From assembly GCA_947650365.1 (NCBI GenBank), contig OX393555.1:84573995-84637994 (forward strand): a DNA stretch of 64,000 bases. Direction: 5' to 3'. Source of the DNA: Chamaelirium japonicum (taxonomy: Eukaryota; Streptophyta; Magnoliopsida; Liliales; Melanthiaceae). Each line of letters begins with the position of its first letter. The first letter of the stretch is position 1. Made by a program: the position numbers and the translations under genes. The notes below the pieces were generated by a model, which searched no databases, was not told where the DNA came from, and saw only the letters and a list, made by a program, of their open reading frames with translations. Shown here one piece after another: positions 34,566 through 47,765 of the stretch.

Positions 34566-35084
34566 ATTAGACATTGTCCTCAATGTATGAATTAGACATA
34601 CATATGAATAAGATGGTAGCATTATATGATTGCATTTTTTTAATGACATGTATATATAAAATAAAAGTACGAAGTTTTAAGGATGGATAGTACCGTATAA
34701 TTTTTTTGCATCCTCGTTTCCAACAAAACGTTAGTACTACAAAGAAAAAAATGACTAAATAGATAAATAAAGACGATAGATGCTAATAAATAAATAAATA
34801 AAAATTTTGATTGCTATAATACAAATGAGTTTTTCAGTAGATGAAATTTTCAAAAAGAAAAGAGAGTAGTCATTAATTGAAAAATTATATGCTATAGTGT
34901 ATGTTGGGTATGTTTCTGCATGACTCTCCTTTATTCTATGAGGGTTCATCCTATATTGTTCTTTATGAGTTTTTTTTTCAAATGGAATAATATAAGATTC
35001 ATTATTATACTCTATATTCTACCTTGTATCATCTATATTATCTTTGAAAAGTTTACATAATTGAATTTTTTGATTTTAGATGAA

Positions 35085-37727
35085 TTAATGAAAAATTAAA
35101 TCAGAAAATATATCTTCTTCATCCAAATATATATGTTGAAACTCAGATAGCAGAGTTTGTAGGTCAATGTATGATTTTTCGATAATAATTGGATGATCAA
35201 TCATGATATCATTAATTTTAAGATTCGTTGATAGAGCATTGGCTTCTTTAGCAAACATATCACTATCAATGATATAAGGAAGATCATGGGTGGCATCTAG
35301 TAATGCAGTGATTGTATTGATATGATCATCAATATCCAAATTCTTTTCAAAATGTGCAAGACAAGCTTCCAGTGGGTCATCGTAGTTTACTTGTGATACA
35401 AAACTTTCTTTTTGTTCTTGCAAGTAGTTAACCTCTTCTAATTCATCAATGTCATCTCTAGGTTGTTTGCTCACATGAAATATATTGACTTGTAATGTCA
35501 TGTTACCGAAGGACATGCTCATTACACTATTCCGATAGTTGATTAATGCATTCGATGTTGCTAGGAAAGGTCGTCCTAAAATTACCGGTACTCAACTCGT
35601 AAATTCAGTTGGTGGTTTGGTATCAAGGACCACAAAGTCAACAGGAAATATAAATTCTCCCACTTTGATTAGGACATCTTCTACTATCCCTTTTGGATAT
35701 CGGATTGAAGCATCAGCTAGCTGGAGGGTTAATTTAGTGGGTTTTAACTCCCCCAAACCTAGCTCTTTATATATAGAATATGGAAGGAGATTGACACTTG
35801 CACCTAAGTCGAGCAAGGCTTTCTCAATATGATATTCCTCTATGTCACAGGAAATGGTAAGACAACCAGGGTCCTTATATTTGATAGGGGTTGAGCATGA
35901 AATAACTGAACTAGCCTGCTGAGCCAGAAATGCTCTCTTGGGTACATTAGTTGTTCTCTTAAAAGTGCAAAGGTCCTTTAAGAATTTGGCATATGTAGGT
36001 ATTTGTTGGATTGCATCTAAGAATGGAATATTAATTTTTACTTGCTTGAAAACTTCAATCATATTATTTATTTGCATTTTCTTCTTTGTTGGTTCTAACC
36101 TTTTAGGATATGGGGCTCTAGGGATGTAAGTTCTAAGAGGTGGTTCACTAGGTGATGCAATGTTAACAGTATCATATCTTGTGTGCTCCCTAGTTTTCTC
36201 TTGTGCTTTTGGCTCCTCTTTAGGTGTTTCTTCAGTTCTTATGTCATTCTGCCTAAGTTCCTCAGTTTTCTTAGGAGATTCTATCATGTTATCAACTTGC
36301 CGTCCTGACCTAAGTATAGTGATTGCATTTGCCTGCTCATGGCCTTTTCCTTTGATGTTATGAACTTTAAATTGATCCCTTGGATTTGACCCTTTAGGGT
36401 TAGCCTCAGGTTGACTTGGGAATATGCCCTTATCTCTTGTATTCAAAGAATCAGCTAGTTGACTCACAGTGTATTCTAACTTCGCAATAGATTGTGTGTT
36501 AGCACTAATGCTTTGTGCGGTGCTCTGTTGGAATTGGAGGTTATTTTGGGCTAATAGTTTTATCGTTTCCTCTAGAGAAGTGATTCTTTGATTATCTGGG
36601 TTAGGGATGGCATTCTGTATGGGTGGCTTTTGAAATCCTAGAGGTGGTACAGACTGAGATGGACCACCTTGGTATGAACCCGTAGTCCATGAGAAATTTG
36701 GATGATTCTTCCATCCTTCATTGTAAGTTTTTGAATATGGATTATGCTTTTGTTGATTATCAAAACGATTATTTTGATACAAAGCATTGATTCTTTCCAT
36801 ATTATTTTCTTGTCTCCCTAACATCGGGCATCGATAATCTGCATGGGTAGACTCACTACAAATTGAACAAATGGAAAAGGTAGGTTTATTGTTGCAACTC
36901 ATAGTTTGATTAAGGCTTAATGCCTCTAAGGTATTTGGAATGGAAGTCCTATTTCCTTGATTCATTTCTAGAGCCTTTAAGGGTCTCATCATAGTGGCCA
37001 GTTTAGCTTCTGCTTCTAATTTAGGTTCAACTTTATAGAATCCACCTTGCGCAGTAGGGGGGAATTTCCTAGAATCTTCTTTGATAGGTTCCCACTGTAG
37101 TGTATTCTCTGTAATTTCTTCTAAGTAGGTCCAGGCTTGATCTGCTATCTTTTTGGTGAACTCACCATTATAACATCATTCTATTATGGTCTTAGATGGG
37201 TAGTTCAATCCTTCATAAAGAATTTGGACTAGTCTAATTTTTTCAAAACCATAGTGTGGACAATGCAGTAGTAGGTCCTTAAATCTTTCTATATATTTAT
37301 AGAGAGCTTCACCTTCCAGTTGGTGAAACACATTCAAGGCCTGACGAATCGAGGCCGTCTTTTGTTTAGAATAGAATTTTCTATAAAAGAGCTCGAGTAG
37401 GCTTACCCACGTAGTTATGGATCCAGCATGTAAGGCATAAAGCCATACTTTAGCCTTCTCTTTTAGTGAGAACGAGAATAATCTAAGTTTGAGATTTTCT
37501 TCGGACATATTATCGAATTTCATTGTTCCACATATGTCCTCAAATTCCCTTATGTGTTGATATGGATTTTCCTGCTCCATTCCTCGAAAGACGGGGAGCA
37601 TTTGGATTAAGTCAGATTTTAATTCAAATTATGCATTAGTGGTCGGTAAGGTTATGCAAGAAAGTTGTGTAGCTCTAGTGGGATACATATAATCCCCTAA
37701 GGTGATTGCTTGCGGCTGTTCCGCCAT
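35085..37727 (-). pseudogene. gag-protease polyprotein gene, broken by three stops
   Basis: One frame of 881 codons on the minus strand starts at the ATG at 37727 and ends at 35085. Three in-frame stops break it: codon 33 (TAA, 37629-37631), codon 184 (TGA, 37176-37178) and codon 712 (TGA, 35592-35594). Codons 43-183 form the retrotransposon gag core, with FSLKEKAKVWLYAL and FYRKFYSKQKT typical of the family. A CCHC zinc knuckle (C-X2-C-X4-H-X4-C) lies at about 287-300. A Lys/Glu-rich linker follows, then an aspartic protease with the ALLDLGASVNLLP active-site motif at about 637-649. The tail after the third stop has GNMTLQVNIF, commonly seen between protease and reverse transcriptase. The frame ends before any reverse transcriptase begins. 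The gene is inactive in this copy. Stops rather than frameshifts suggest point decay after insertion. Confidence 0.9.
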
Positions 37728-38405
37728 CTCTAAAATATTATTATATTTAACTCTAACTAATCTTTTTCCTACACGTGCCCAAACTACGGACTGTGTGTCC
37801 AGATTAATGTGCCAATTAAGTAATAGTAGTTTGACTAATATAACGATATGCTAGTAAAGAAAGCAGAGTACATACTTTATCAGAATACTTATGCAAATAG
37901 AGAATCTACTATTATGAAGTGCAACACCCTAACAAATGGTTTCTATCGATGCAAGGTTGAGTGTACACCTCAGACTGAGACACACATCAACTATAAGAGG
38001 TGTATGTGCCGAGCTAGCGACAACCATACAAAGTTGCGATGCAATTGGATTATTCGATCTACGGTGAAAGTTTGCACATTAACCGGTTACCCTAATTACT
38101 ACGGTTATTGAATTAGCAAGAGTAAGCAATAGGAGTAATCAAACCCACTGACTGGAGAGGCGTGGATAAGGATTTGAGTACTTACCTTGGCGATGATTAT
38201 GCACATTTTCCTTCGAGCGTGTAGATACCTGAAAAGTAAAACACAATAAAGGATAAGTACTCAGGAGATAAAATACAAACGAGAATAACTAAAATTTTAA
38301 TTTTTTAATTTTTTTAAATTTTTTAAATTTTTTTTTTAAGCAAATAAAAACTAAACTTTAACAGTTTTCAAACTCAAGTCCCCGGTAACGGCGCCAAAAA
38401 CTTAT
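37728..38405 (-). other. 5' leader of the retrotransposon
   Basis: Sequence between primer site and gag start. It is non-coding, with an A/T run (about 38298-38340) and no open frame of note on the minus strand. The packaging signal would be expected here, but nothing specific can be seen. Confidence 0.6.
38380..38396 (-). other. Primer binding site, complementary to tRNA-Asp
   Basis: The minus strand reads TGGCGCCGTTACCGGGG, nine bases after the end of the 5' LTR. This matches the 3' end of plant tRNA-Asp (CCCCGGCAACGGCGCCA, from memory) at 16 of 17 positions. Confidence 0.85.
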
Positions 38406-40931
38406 TGTGATTTTAAATTGTTATACCGCAAGTGCACTGCGTCTATCTGATATACAGTGGCAAATACGGGTCGATCCCACGAAGACTGGATTGAAAACTA
38501 ATTAAAGAAAAGATTAATGATTAAACTAGTATGGAAAGATCTCCAAAGGAGAGCGAGTAAATTTTAAATTAATTAATTCATGATTAACATAAACGCAATA
38601 GACTAAAAACAATAAAATAATGGTTGTGGATAATCAATGGATGAGAACTAGGGTTTCGAGGTTACGCTTGGACATTCACAAATAATATTGATTATTTATC
38701 TCAGTTGGGGTAGAATGGCGTGTTCATCCCAACCGGAAAATTTAACAATTAAAATATGAGAATCTTTAATCTTAGATTTAGACAGTTGACGATTAGCGTG
38801 AAAGAACTTGTTGCACTACACAGGGACTCTCCCTAGCATCCGGCGTAACCTGGGTCAATGCCGAATCTTAAAGAGCTTATAGAAGTGTCAACGTCTCTTT
38901 GAGAGGTTGAATCACAAACTAGTCTATTTCTATAGATTAAAGATTTGAATTATAATAAAATAATAATAATCATACGATGGTTATTCAAAACGTTCAGAAC
39001 GATACTACAGTGATGTAGAAACTTCCCTACGCATCTACTATGATTGGAGTCAATAATAGAAACAAGCGAATATGCAAGCATGCGATATTTAATAAAGATT
39101 ATGAAACGACCAAAGATGAAATTACATTACGGCATAAACGGGAATCAATATTATTCATAAATAACCAAGGTTCACCCCTAGCTCTAGCTAGGGGTTTAGC
39201 TACGCATATTCATACAATTCATAACAAAAATATAAATGCGAGCAAACTCCATTATGGATGACGAGATGGTGCGTGAGGTTTCTGGCGATGATAACGGTGC
39301 GTCTTCGACGATGGCGGTGTGTGGCTTCGTGATGTTGGAGCGTCGCTCGGAGATGGTGGATGATGGAAGTGTACGGTCGTGAGAGCCTCGAGATGGTAAA
39401 GATGGTGAGGGTGGAAGATGATCGTTTGCCTAGGTGAGAGATCCCCCCCTCAACTAGGGTTCGGATCTGTGGTAGATGGCAGCCCCTTGGTGATGATATA
39501 AGGTCGTCCCAGCCTCCCCTTGGTTTACCCGAGCCCCCCCTATATAGGATAGAGAGAGAGAGGAAAGAAAGAGAATATCGGACTAGAGAGAGAAAAACAA
39601 GGAGGAGGGAGAGAAGTTCCGTGCTAGGCGTGCATGGCTCGGGTACAGCTGGGGGGTCCGGTTTAGAAGGAGAAAGGAGAGAAAGAGACAGAAGAGAGAG
39701 AGAGATTCGGTAAGAGAGAAAGAGAATCCTGGAGAGAGAGGAGCTCGGTAGAGGCAGTTCAGTTGTTTGGATAGAACGGACGACTGTGATTAGGTGGGGA
39801 GGAGAGGATCTGGAGCTCAGCTCTGATCGGGTCGGTGCTGGGTTTGATGAACGGGATGGGTGTGATGATCTGCATGGATGGGAGAAAGAGAGTTGGGTGC
39901 AATGGGCCGCGGGTTGTGATTAGGAACTGCGGACGGCTGTGATTAAATAGAGGAAAAGAGAGAAGAGAGCTGATGATGTTTAAGGTGGCCACATGCATGC
40001 CTGTATGCATGTAGATGGAAGCTAGGGACTACTGTGATTAAATCGGACGGTTAAGGGTGGGTGTATCTGCTGAGTTTAAATGGAACGGACCGTGGGATGT
40101 AAGGGATTGGACGGCTATGATGCTATGGGGGACCTCATAGCATGGGTTGGTCTGTGGTACATGAGAGGGTGCGTGAGGTTTCTGGCGATGATGACGGCGC
40201 GTCTTCGACGGTACGATGGTGTTTGTGGTCGGTAGAAGATGATGGATGCTGGTGATGTGGAAAATGATGGATGGTATGTGTGGATTTCGGGGTTGTGCGA
40301 GAGAGTTGCTAAAGAGATTGGATATTGAGGATTTGCAAAACGCTCATGGTTTGGAATTGAAGTCGGGTTGTCTGGGTTCAGGTCGAATGGGTCATGTGAA
40401 AAACTTAATCACCATCATCCAAATTCATCATCAAATCCATCATCACTCCTTTGCATTCATGCAGTCATCTTCCGGTTTGATTCCTGCATTGCAGTGGCTT
40501 GTTGAAGTCTTCCCTCGTCCGAATCATCGTACTTATCCATTTTCCAACGTTGTTCTTCAGACAGGCCTCCAAACGAGCTGCCTAACCTCCATAAAATCAC
40601 TGTGAGAATATCCATGGCTTGATCATGAAGTCCTTGAGCTGATTGTATCAAAAACCAGATCAATTCCTTGGAAAACACACATGAAATAACGCTTATCAGA
40701 TTCAAACACGATTATCGATAAAATGATAATTTGGACATCCAGGCTTCGTATTTTTCATGCATGCAATGTATGAAAGCAAACCAATATGTCATTGGGTTCG
40801 TATAAAAGTCTACTATATCGTGGTGCAAAGAAACTCATGCAGTTTACATGTATTATAAAAGTTTTACGTAGCAAAGTGACGCTATATGCATGATAAAGAA
40901 GGGATAATTCGCACCAAATGGACGCTCAACA
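38406..40931 (-). repeat. Right LTR (5' LTR of the element), 2526 bp
   Basis: Direct partner of 30465-32984. On the minus strand it starts TGTTGAGC and ends in CACA. With the TATA-like box at 39539-39548, U3 would be about 1.4 kb and R plus U5 about 1.1 kb. GGTTTCTGGCGATGAT again occurs twice (about 39278 and 40177). Confidence 0.93.
39539..39548 (-). promoter_or_regulatory. TATA-like box in the 5' LTR
   Basis: CCTATATAGG next to a GA/CT-rich stretch, conserved in both LTRs. It is the best candidate for the element's promoter. The start of transcription would fall near 39510 on the minus strand. Confidence 0.45.
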
Positions 40932-40936
40932 GTAAG
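40932..40936. other. Target site duplication GTAAG, right
   Basis: Identical to 30460-30464; the interrupted repeat module continues immediately after it. Confidence 0.9.
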
Positions 40937-41400
40937 CTTAACCTATAAATAATATATGACCCCTTTGGGGTGGGGCACGTTTGACGTCTCTTCTCCACTT
41001 CTCAATAATATAATTATATCTCTCAGTTCTCTTCTATCTTCTCCCATAGATTAGGGTTTCTAATAGATTGCTTAGGTCCTAAGTAAGCTTACCCTATAAA
41101 TAATATATGACCCCTTTAGGGTGGGGCACGTGTGATGACTCTCTCTTTCTCCCATCTCATAATAAGTTATCAGTACAAATATATCGAGCCCAGCCGACCA
41201 GTCGCAAGAAAATGGAGAGAGAAACGAAGACAGAAGTGGAGTTTTAGAATTTAGATTCTTTCTTAGTTCATACTTATACTCATGGTCAATGGACTAGAGC
41301 ATGACTTCTTCTCTCTTATCTCTTTATTTATCTCTCCGTTCTCTTCCCTCTGTCTTCGTTTCTCTCTCTATTTTCTTACGACTTATTGGTTGGGCTCGAC
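40937..41400. repeat. Background repeat, continuation after the retrotransposon
   Basis: Right half of the split LTR-like module (TATAAATAATATATGACCCC), then a shortcut joining GACGTCTC to a tail. A further plus unit follows with telo-box, TATA box and primer-site motif (41041-41240), then a switch to minus orientation at about 41240. Confidence 0.75.
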
Positions 41401-42930
41401 ATGTTCGTATTGATAACGTGTTATGAGATGGGAGAAAGAGAGAGCCGTCAAATATGCCCAACCCTAAAGGGGTCGTATAAATATTGAGAAGTTGAGTTTT
41501 GGAATTTACATTCCTTCTTACTTCACACCTATAATCATGGCTAATGGACTGGAGTAGGACTTCTTCTTCCTTTGTTTATTTCTTCATTCTCTTCTCTCTT
41601 CTTCTCTTTTCTGTCTTTATTTCTTTCTTCATTTTCTCTACTCTCTTCTTCTCTCTATTCTGTCTTTGTTTCTCTCTCTGTTTTCACTTGACTGGTAGGC
41701 TGGGCTCAATATGTTCATTCTAATAATGTGTTGTGAGGTAGAAGAAAAAAAGAGTCATCAAACGTGCCCTACCCTAAAGAGGTCATATAAATATTAAGAA
41801 GTGGAGTTTTGTAATTTAGATTCTTTCTTACTTCACACCTATACCCATGGCTAATGGACTGGAGCAGGACTTCTTTTCTTTCCGTATTGATAATATTACT
41901 ATAATTTTTTGAATTAAATTAATTATTTAATTAAAACAAAGAGAGTTTTGGAATTTACTATGATAATTATAATAACTTTGAGATGATGCTATTGAGAAGT
42001 GGAGTTTTGGAATTTAGATTTATTCTTACTTCATACTTATACCCATGGCGAATGGACTAGAGCAGTATTTCTTTTCTCTTCTCTCTTTATTTATCTTTTC
42101 GTTCTCTTCTTTTTTCTGTCTTCGTTTCTCTCTTTGTTTTCTTGCGACTGGTCATCTGGGCTCGACATGTTCATGCTGATAACGAATTGTGAGATGGGAG
42201 AAAGAGAGATCCATCAAACATGCCCCACCCTAAAGGGGTCGTATTTATTTATAGGGTAAGCTTACTTAAGGCCTAAGCAATCTATGGGAAACCCTAATCC
42301 ATGGGAGAAAAGAGAAGAGAACAGAGATATTTAATTATATTATTGAGAAGTGGAGTTTTGAAATTTAGATTCCTTCTTACTTCACTCCTATACCGGTGGT
42401 GAATAAACTGGAGTAAAACTTTTTTTCTCTTCTCTCTTTATTGTTCTTTTCGTTCTCTTCTTTCTTCTTACAACACGTTATCAGCACGAACGTGTCGAGC
42501 CCAGCCGACCAGTCACAAGATAACGGTACAAGAAGCGAAGACAAAAGAGAGAGAAAAAGAGAGAAGAGAACAGAGAGATAAATAAAAAGAGAAGAAAAGA
42601 AATAAAATATTTTTTATGCACATAAATATATATAAATTATTTAATAAATATGAAATGTTTTATAATTAAATATTTATATAATAATATTAAGATGGTACTA
42701 TTTAAATATTTAAAGAAACGATATACTTTATGATATTTAAAGAAATATTAATTAAAATAAATAAAATAAATAAGCAATCTTCCATTTCACAATACGTTAT
42801 CAACACGAATATGTCGAGCCCAATGGACCAGTTATAAAAAAATGGAGAGAGAAATGAAAACAGAAGAGAGAGATGGAGAGAGAATGAGAGAGTAGAGAAC
42901 AGAGAGTTAAAAAAAGAGATAAGAGAGAAG
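41400..42930. repeat. Segmental duplication 2, copy A
   Basis: Aligns in the same direction with about 55830-57245. Shared landmarks include ACTGGTAGGCTGGGCTC (41691 and 56111), GTGAGGTAGAAGAAA (41733 and 56153), TAATATTAC at 41891 and 56311 followed by GAGAGTTTTGGAATTTACTATG, and an AT-rich module with GAAATAAAATATTTTTTATGC (42598 and 56925). No coding content. Confidence 0.75.
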
Positions 42931-45900
42931 AAGTCTTGCTCCTGTCTATTCGCTATGGGTATAGGTGTGAAGTAAAAAGGAATCTAAATGCCAAAACTCC
43001 ACTTCTCAATATTAATAGTACCCCTTTAGGGTGGGGCATATTTGACGGGTCATTGTTTCTCCCATTTTACAACATGTTATCTTCACGAATATGTCAAGCC
43101 TAGCCGATTAGTCACAAGAAAACGAAGAGAGAAACGAAGACAAAAGAGAAAGAAGAAGAGAAAAGATAACAAAGAGATAAATAAAGTGAGAAGAGAGAAA
43201 AAGTCCTATTTCAGTCCATTGGCCATGGGTATAGGTGTAAAGTAAGGAGGAATCTAAATTCCAAAACTCCACTGCTCAATATTTATACGACCCCTTTAGG
43301 GTGGGGATGTTTGATGGTACTTTCTTTCTCTCATCTTATAATACATTATTAGCATGAATATACCGATCCTAGCTGATCAGTCACAAGAAAATAGAAAGAG
43401 AAACAAAGATAGACGAGAGAGAAGTAGAGAGAAGAGAACGAAAAGATAACGAAGAAAGAAGAGAGAAGAAGTCGTGCTCCAACCATTGGCCACGGGTATA
43501 GGTGTGAAGTAAGATAGAATCTAAATTCCAAAACTCTATAGAAAAGAGAGAAGAAGAGAAAAGAGAATGGAGAGTTAAATAAAGAGAGAAGAGAGAAGAA
43601 GTCATGCTCTAGTTTATTGGCCACGGGTATAGGTGTGAAGTAATAAGGAATCTAATTTCCAAAACTCTACTTCTGTCTTTGTTTCTCTCTCTATTTTCTT
43701 GCGACTGGTCGGCTGGGCTCGATATGTTCGTACTGATAACATGTTATGAGATGGGAAAAAGAGAGAGCCGTCAAACGTACCCCACACTAAAGGGGTCATA
43801 TATTATTTATAGGGTAAATATTATGAGATGGAAGAAAAAGAGAGCCGTGAAACATGCCCCAACCTAAAGGGGTCATATATTATTTATAAGGTAAGCTTAC
43901 TTAGGGCTTAAGCAATCTATAGGAAACCCTAATCTATGAGAGAAGAGAGAAAAGAATGGGGAGATTTAATTATATTATTGAGAAGTAGAGTTTTGGAATT
44001 TAGATTCTTTCTTACTTCACACCTATACCCATGGCCAATGAACTGCAGCACGACTTCTTCTCTCTTCTCTCTTCGTTTATCTCCCTGTTCTTTTCTCTCT
44101 TCTTCTCTCTCTTCTGTCTTTGTTTCTCTCTCTATTTTCTTATAACTGGTTGGCTGGGCTCAATATGTTCGTGCTGATAACTTGTTCTGAGATAGGAGAA
44201 AGAAAGAGTCATGAAACTTTTCCCACCCTAAAGGGTTCGTATATTATTTACAGGGTAAACTTACTTAGGGCCTAAGCAATCTATGGGAAACCCTAATCCA
44301 CGAGAGAAGAGAGAAGAGAACAGAGACAGAAGAGAACAAAGTGATTTAATTTATTATTAAGAAGCAGAGTTTTGGAATTTAGATTCCTTCTTACTTTACA
44401 CAAATACCCGTAGCCAATGGACTGGAGCAGGACTTCTTCTCTCTTCTCTCTTTATTTATCTCTCCGTTATCTTCTCTCTTCTTCTCTTTCTTCTGTGGAG
44501 TTTTAGAATTTAGATTCCTTCTTACTTCACGCCTATACCCATGGCCAATAGATTGGAGCAAAACTTCTTCTCTCTTTGTTTATCTCTCCATTCTCTTCGT
44601 TCTTCTTCTTTCTCTTCTGTTTTTGTTTCTGTCTCCGTTTTCTTGTGACTGGTCGACTGGGCTCGATATGCCTGTGCTGATAACGTATTGTGAGATAGGA
44701 GATTGCTTATTTATTTTATTTATTTCGATCGGATGGCTGTCCATCATCGGATCTCTCTTATGGTTTAGGGTTTCCCATAGATTGCTTAGGCTCTAAGATA
44801 GCTTACCCTATAAATATTTAACTTATTTAATTAATTATCGCCACGGGTATAGGTGTGAAGTAAGAAGGAATCTAAATTCCAAAACTCTACTTCTTAATAG
44901 TATTATCTCAAAGTTATTATGATTATTATAGTAATATTACTATAATTTTTTATTAAATTAATCATTTGAAATTAAGAGAGTTTTGGAATTTACTATGATA
45001 ATCGTAATAACGTTGAGATAATACTATTGAGAAGTAGAGTTTTGGAATTTAGATTCATTCTTACTTTACACCTATACCCGTGGCTAATGGACTGGAGCAT
45101 GACTTCTTTTCTTTTTACTTTTCGTTTATCTCTCAATTCTCTTCTCTCTTTCTCTCTCTCTTCTGCCTTTGTTTCTCTCTTCGTTTTCTTGTGACTGGTC
45201 GGGTGGGCTTGATATGTTCGTACTAATAACGTGTTGTGAGATGGGAGAAAGATAGAGCTGTCAAATATGCCCCACCCTAAAGGGGTCGTATAAATATTGC
45301 GAAGTAAAGTTTTGGAATTTAGATTCCTTCTAACTTCACACCTATACCCATGGCCAATAGACAAAAGCAGGACTTCTTCTCTCTTCTCTTTTTGTTTATC
45401 TCTCCGTTCTCTTCTCTCTTCTTCTCTCTCTTCTATCTTTATTTCTCTCTTTGCTTTCTTGTGACTGGTCGGCTAGGATAGACATGTTCGTGCTGATAAC
45501 GTATTATGAGATGAAAGAAATAGAGAGTTGTCAAATGTGCCCCACACTAAAAAGGTCATATAAATATTGAGAAGTAGAGTTTTGGAATTTAGATTCCTTC
45601 TTACTTTATGTCTATACCCGTGGCTAATAGACTAGAGCAGGACTTCTTTTCTCTTCTCTCATTATTTATTTCTCCGTTCTCTTATCTCTTTTCTTCTTTC
45701 TTCTGTCTTCGTTTCTCTTTCCATTTTATTGTGACTGGTCGGCTGAGCTTGACATGTTCATACTGATAACGTGTTGTGAGATGGGATAAAGAGAGAGTTA
45801 TCACGGGTATAGGTGTGAAGTAAAAAAGAATCTAAATTCCAAAACTCTACTTCTCATTAATATAATTAAATCTCTCCATTCTTTTCTATCTACTTCCATG

Positions 45901-47570
45901 GAGTAGGGTTTTCCATATATTGCTTAGGCCCTAAGTATGCTTACCTTATAAATAATATACGACCTCTTTAGGGTAGGGCACATTTAATGGCTCCCTTTTT
46001 CCTATCTCACAACACTTACCCTATAAATAATATATGACCCATTTAGGATGGGGCATGTTTGACGGCTTTCACTTTCTCCCATCACATAATACATTATCAG
46101 CACGAACATGTCGTGCCCAGCCGACCAGTTGCAAGGAAACGGAGAGAGAAACAAAGACAAAATTGGAGTTTTGGAATTTAGCTTCATTCTTACTTCACAC
46201 ATATACACGTGGCCAATGGACTGGAGCAGGACTTCTTCTCTTTTCCCTCTTTATTTATCTCTCTATTCTCTTCTCTCTTTTTCTCTCTCTTCATTGGAGT
46301 TTTGTAATTTAGATTCCTTCTTACTTCACACCTATACTAGTAGCTAATGGACTGGAGTAGGGCTTCTTCTCTCTTCTCTCTTCGTTTATCTCTCCGTTCT
46401 CTTCTCTCTTTTCTGTCTTCGTTTCTCTCTCCATTTTCTTATGATGGAGAGATAAATAAATAGAGAAGAGAGAAGTAGTCATGCTCCAGTCCTTTGACCA
46501 TGGGTATAGGTGTGAAGTAAGAAGGAATCTAAATTCTAAAACTCTACTTCTATCTTCATGTCTCTTTCCGTTTTCTTATGACTGGTCGGCTAGGCTCAAT
46601 ATGGTCGTGCTGATAACGTGTTATGTGATGGGAGAAAGAGATAGCCATCAAACGTGCCCCACCCTAACGGGGTCGTATAAATATTGAGAAGTGGAGTTTT
46701 GGAATTTAGATTCGTTCTTACTTCACATCTATACCCGTGGCTATTGGACTGGAGTAGGACTTCTTATCTCTTTTCTCTTCGTTTATCTTTCCGTTCTCTC
46801 TTCTTTTCTTCTCTCTATTTTTTCTTCGTTTTTTTCTCTGTTTTCTTGTGACTGGTCGGTTGGACTCGACATATTCATACTGATAACGTGTTGTGAGAAG
46901 AGAAAAGAAGATAGAAGAGAATAGAGAGATAAACCAAGAGAGAAGAGAAAAGAAGTCCTACTCAAGTCCATTCGCCACGGGTATTGGTATGAAGTAAAAA
47001 GGAATCTAAATTCCAAAACTCCACTGCTTAATAATATAATTAAATCTCTCCGTTCTCTTCTCTCTTCTCCTATAGATTAGGGTTTCCCATAGATTGCTTA
47101 GGTCCTAAGTAAGCTTACCCTATAAATAATATATGACCCCTTTAGGATGAGGTATGTTTGACGACTCTCTCTTTCTCCCATCTCACAACACGTTATCAGC
47201 ACGAACATGTCAAGCCCAGCGACCAGTTGCAAGAAAATGGACGAAAAAACAAAAACAGAAGTGGAGTTTTGAAATTTAGATTCCTTCGTACTTCACACCT
47301 ATACCCGTAGCCAATAGACTGGAGCAGGACTTCTTCTCACTTCTCTATTTATTTATCTCTCCATTCTCTTCTCTCTTATTCTCTTTTCTCTGTCTTCATT
47401 TCTCTCTCTGTTTTCTTGCAACTGGTCGGTTGGGCTCGATATGTTCGTGCTGATAACGTGTTATAAGATGGTAGAAAGAGAGAGCCGTCAGACGTGCCCC
47501 ACCCTAAAGGGGTCGTAAATTATTTATAGGGTAAACTTACTTAGGAACTAAACAATCTATGTAAAACCTA
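42931..47570. repeat. Background repeat array, mixed orientation
   Basis: Plus units at 42931-43670, minus at 43671-44700, a short plus arm fragment at 44727-44900, a TAATATTAC block at 44932-44940, minus at 45000-45790, and then blocks a few hundred bases long that alternate to 47570. At 45930-46080 two partial modules lie back to back in tandem. Open frames up to 124 codons are tract translations. Confidence 0.75.
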
Positions 47571-47765
47571 AAATAATTTTAAAATAGTATCATCTCAATA
47601 TCTAAATATATTAAATAGTTATTTAAATTAATAAAAATGGACAGGAGCTGGACTTCAATAATTTAAAAACCAAATTGAATATCTCAATATATATTAAATA
47701 AATATTTACGATAATTAAATAATTAAGTAGAATAGACTTATATTTTATATTATAAATAAAGACAG
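47571..47765. repeat. AT-rich stretch
   Basis: Starts with TAGTATCATCTCAATATC, the usual tail-to-AT-block motif. It then has repeated TAAATA words and a short less familiar piece (GGACAGGAGCTGGACTTC). Non-coding. Confidence 0.5.

Larger units (their letters stand above)
32985..35084 (-). other. Non-coding internal region of the retrotransposon
   Basis: About 2.1 kb between the protease frame and the LTR with no long frame on either strand and no reverse transcriptase motif in the available translations. It contains a CTTTTT microsatellite (about 33602-33650) and a second polypurine-like motif (34553-34565). The missing pol genes were evidently lost before this copy moved, since ends and target duplication are intact. 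Confidence 0.75.
30465..40931 (-). mobile_element. LTR retrotransposon, Ty3/gypsy type, non-autonomous, 10.5 kb
   Basis: Two long direct repeats (30465-32984 and 38406-40931) begin TGT and end CAACA and are flanked by GTAAG. Genes, primer site and polypurine tract show that the element reads on the minus strand, so the right repeat is its 5' LTR. Internally it has a tRNA-Asp-type primer site, a leader of about 0.65 kb, one broken gag-protease frame, and 2.1 kb of non-coding sequence in place of reverse transcriptase, RNase H and integrase. Gag type, protease motif DLGAS and tRNA-Asp priming suggest the Athila/Tat side of plant Ty3/gypsy elements; this lineage call is inference. It resembles the gag-only or gag-protease non-autonomous elements known in plants. 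Confidence 0.93.
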
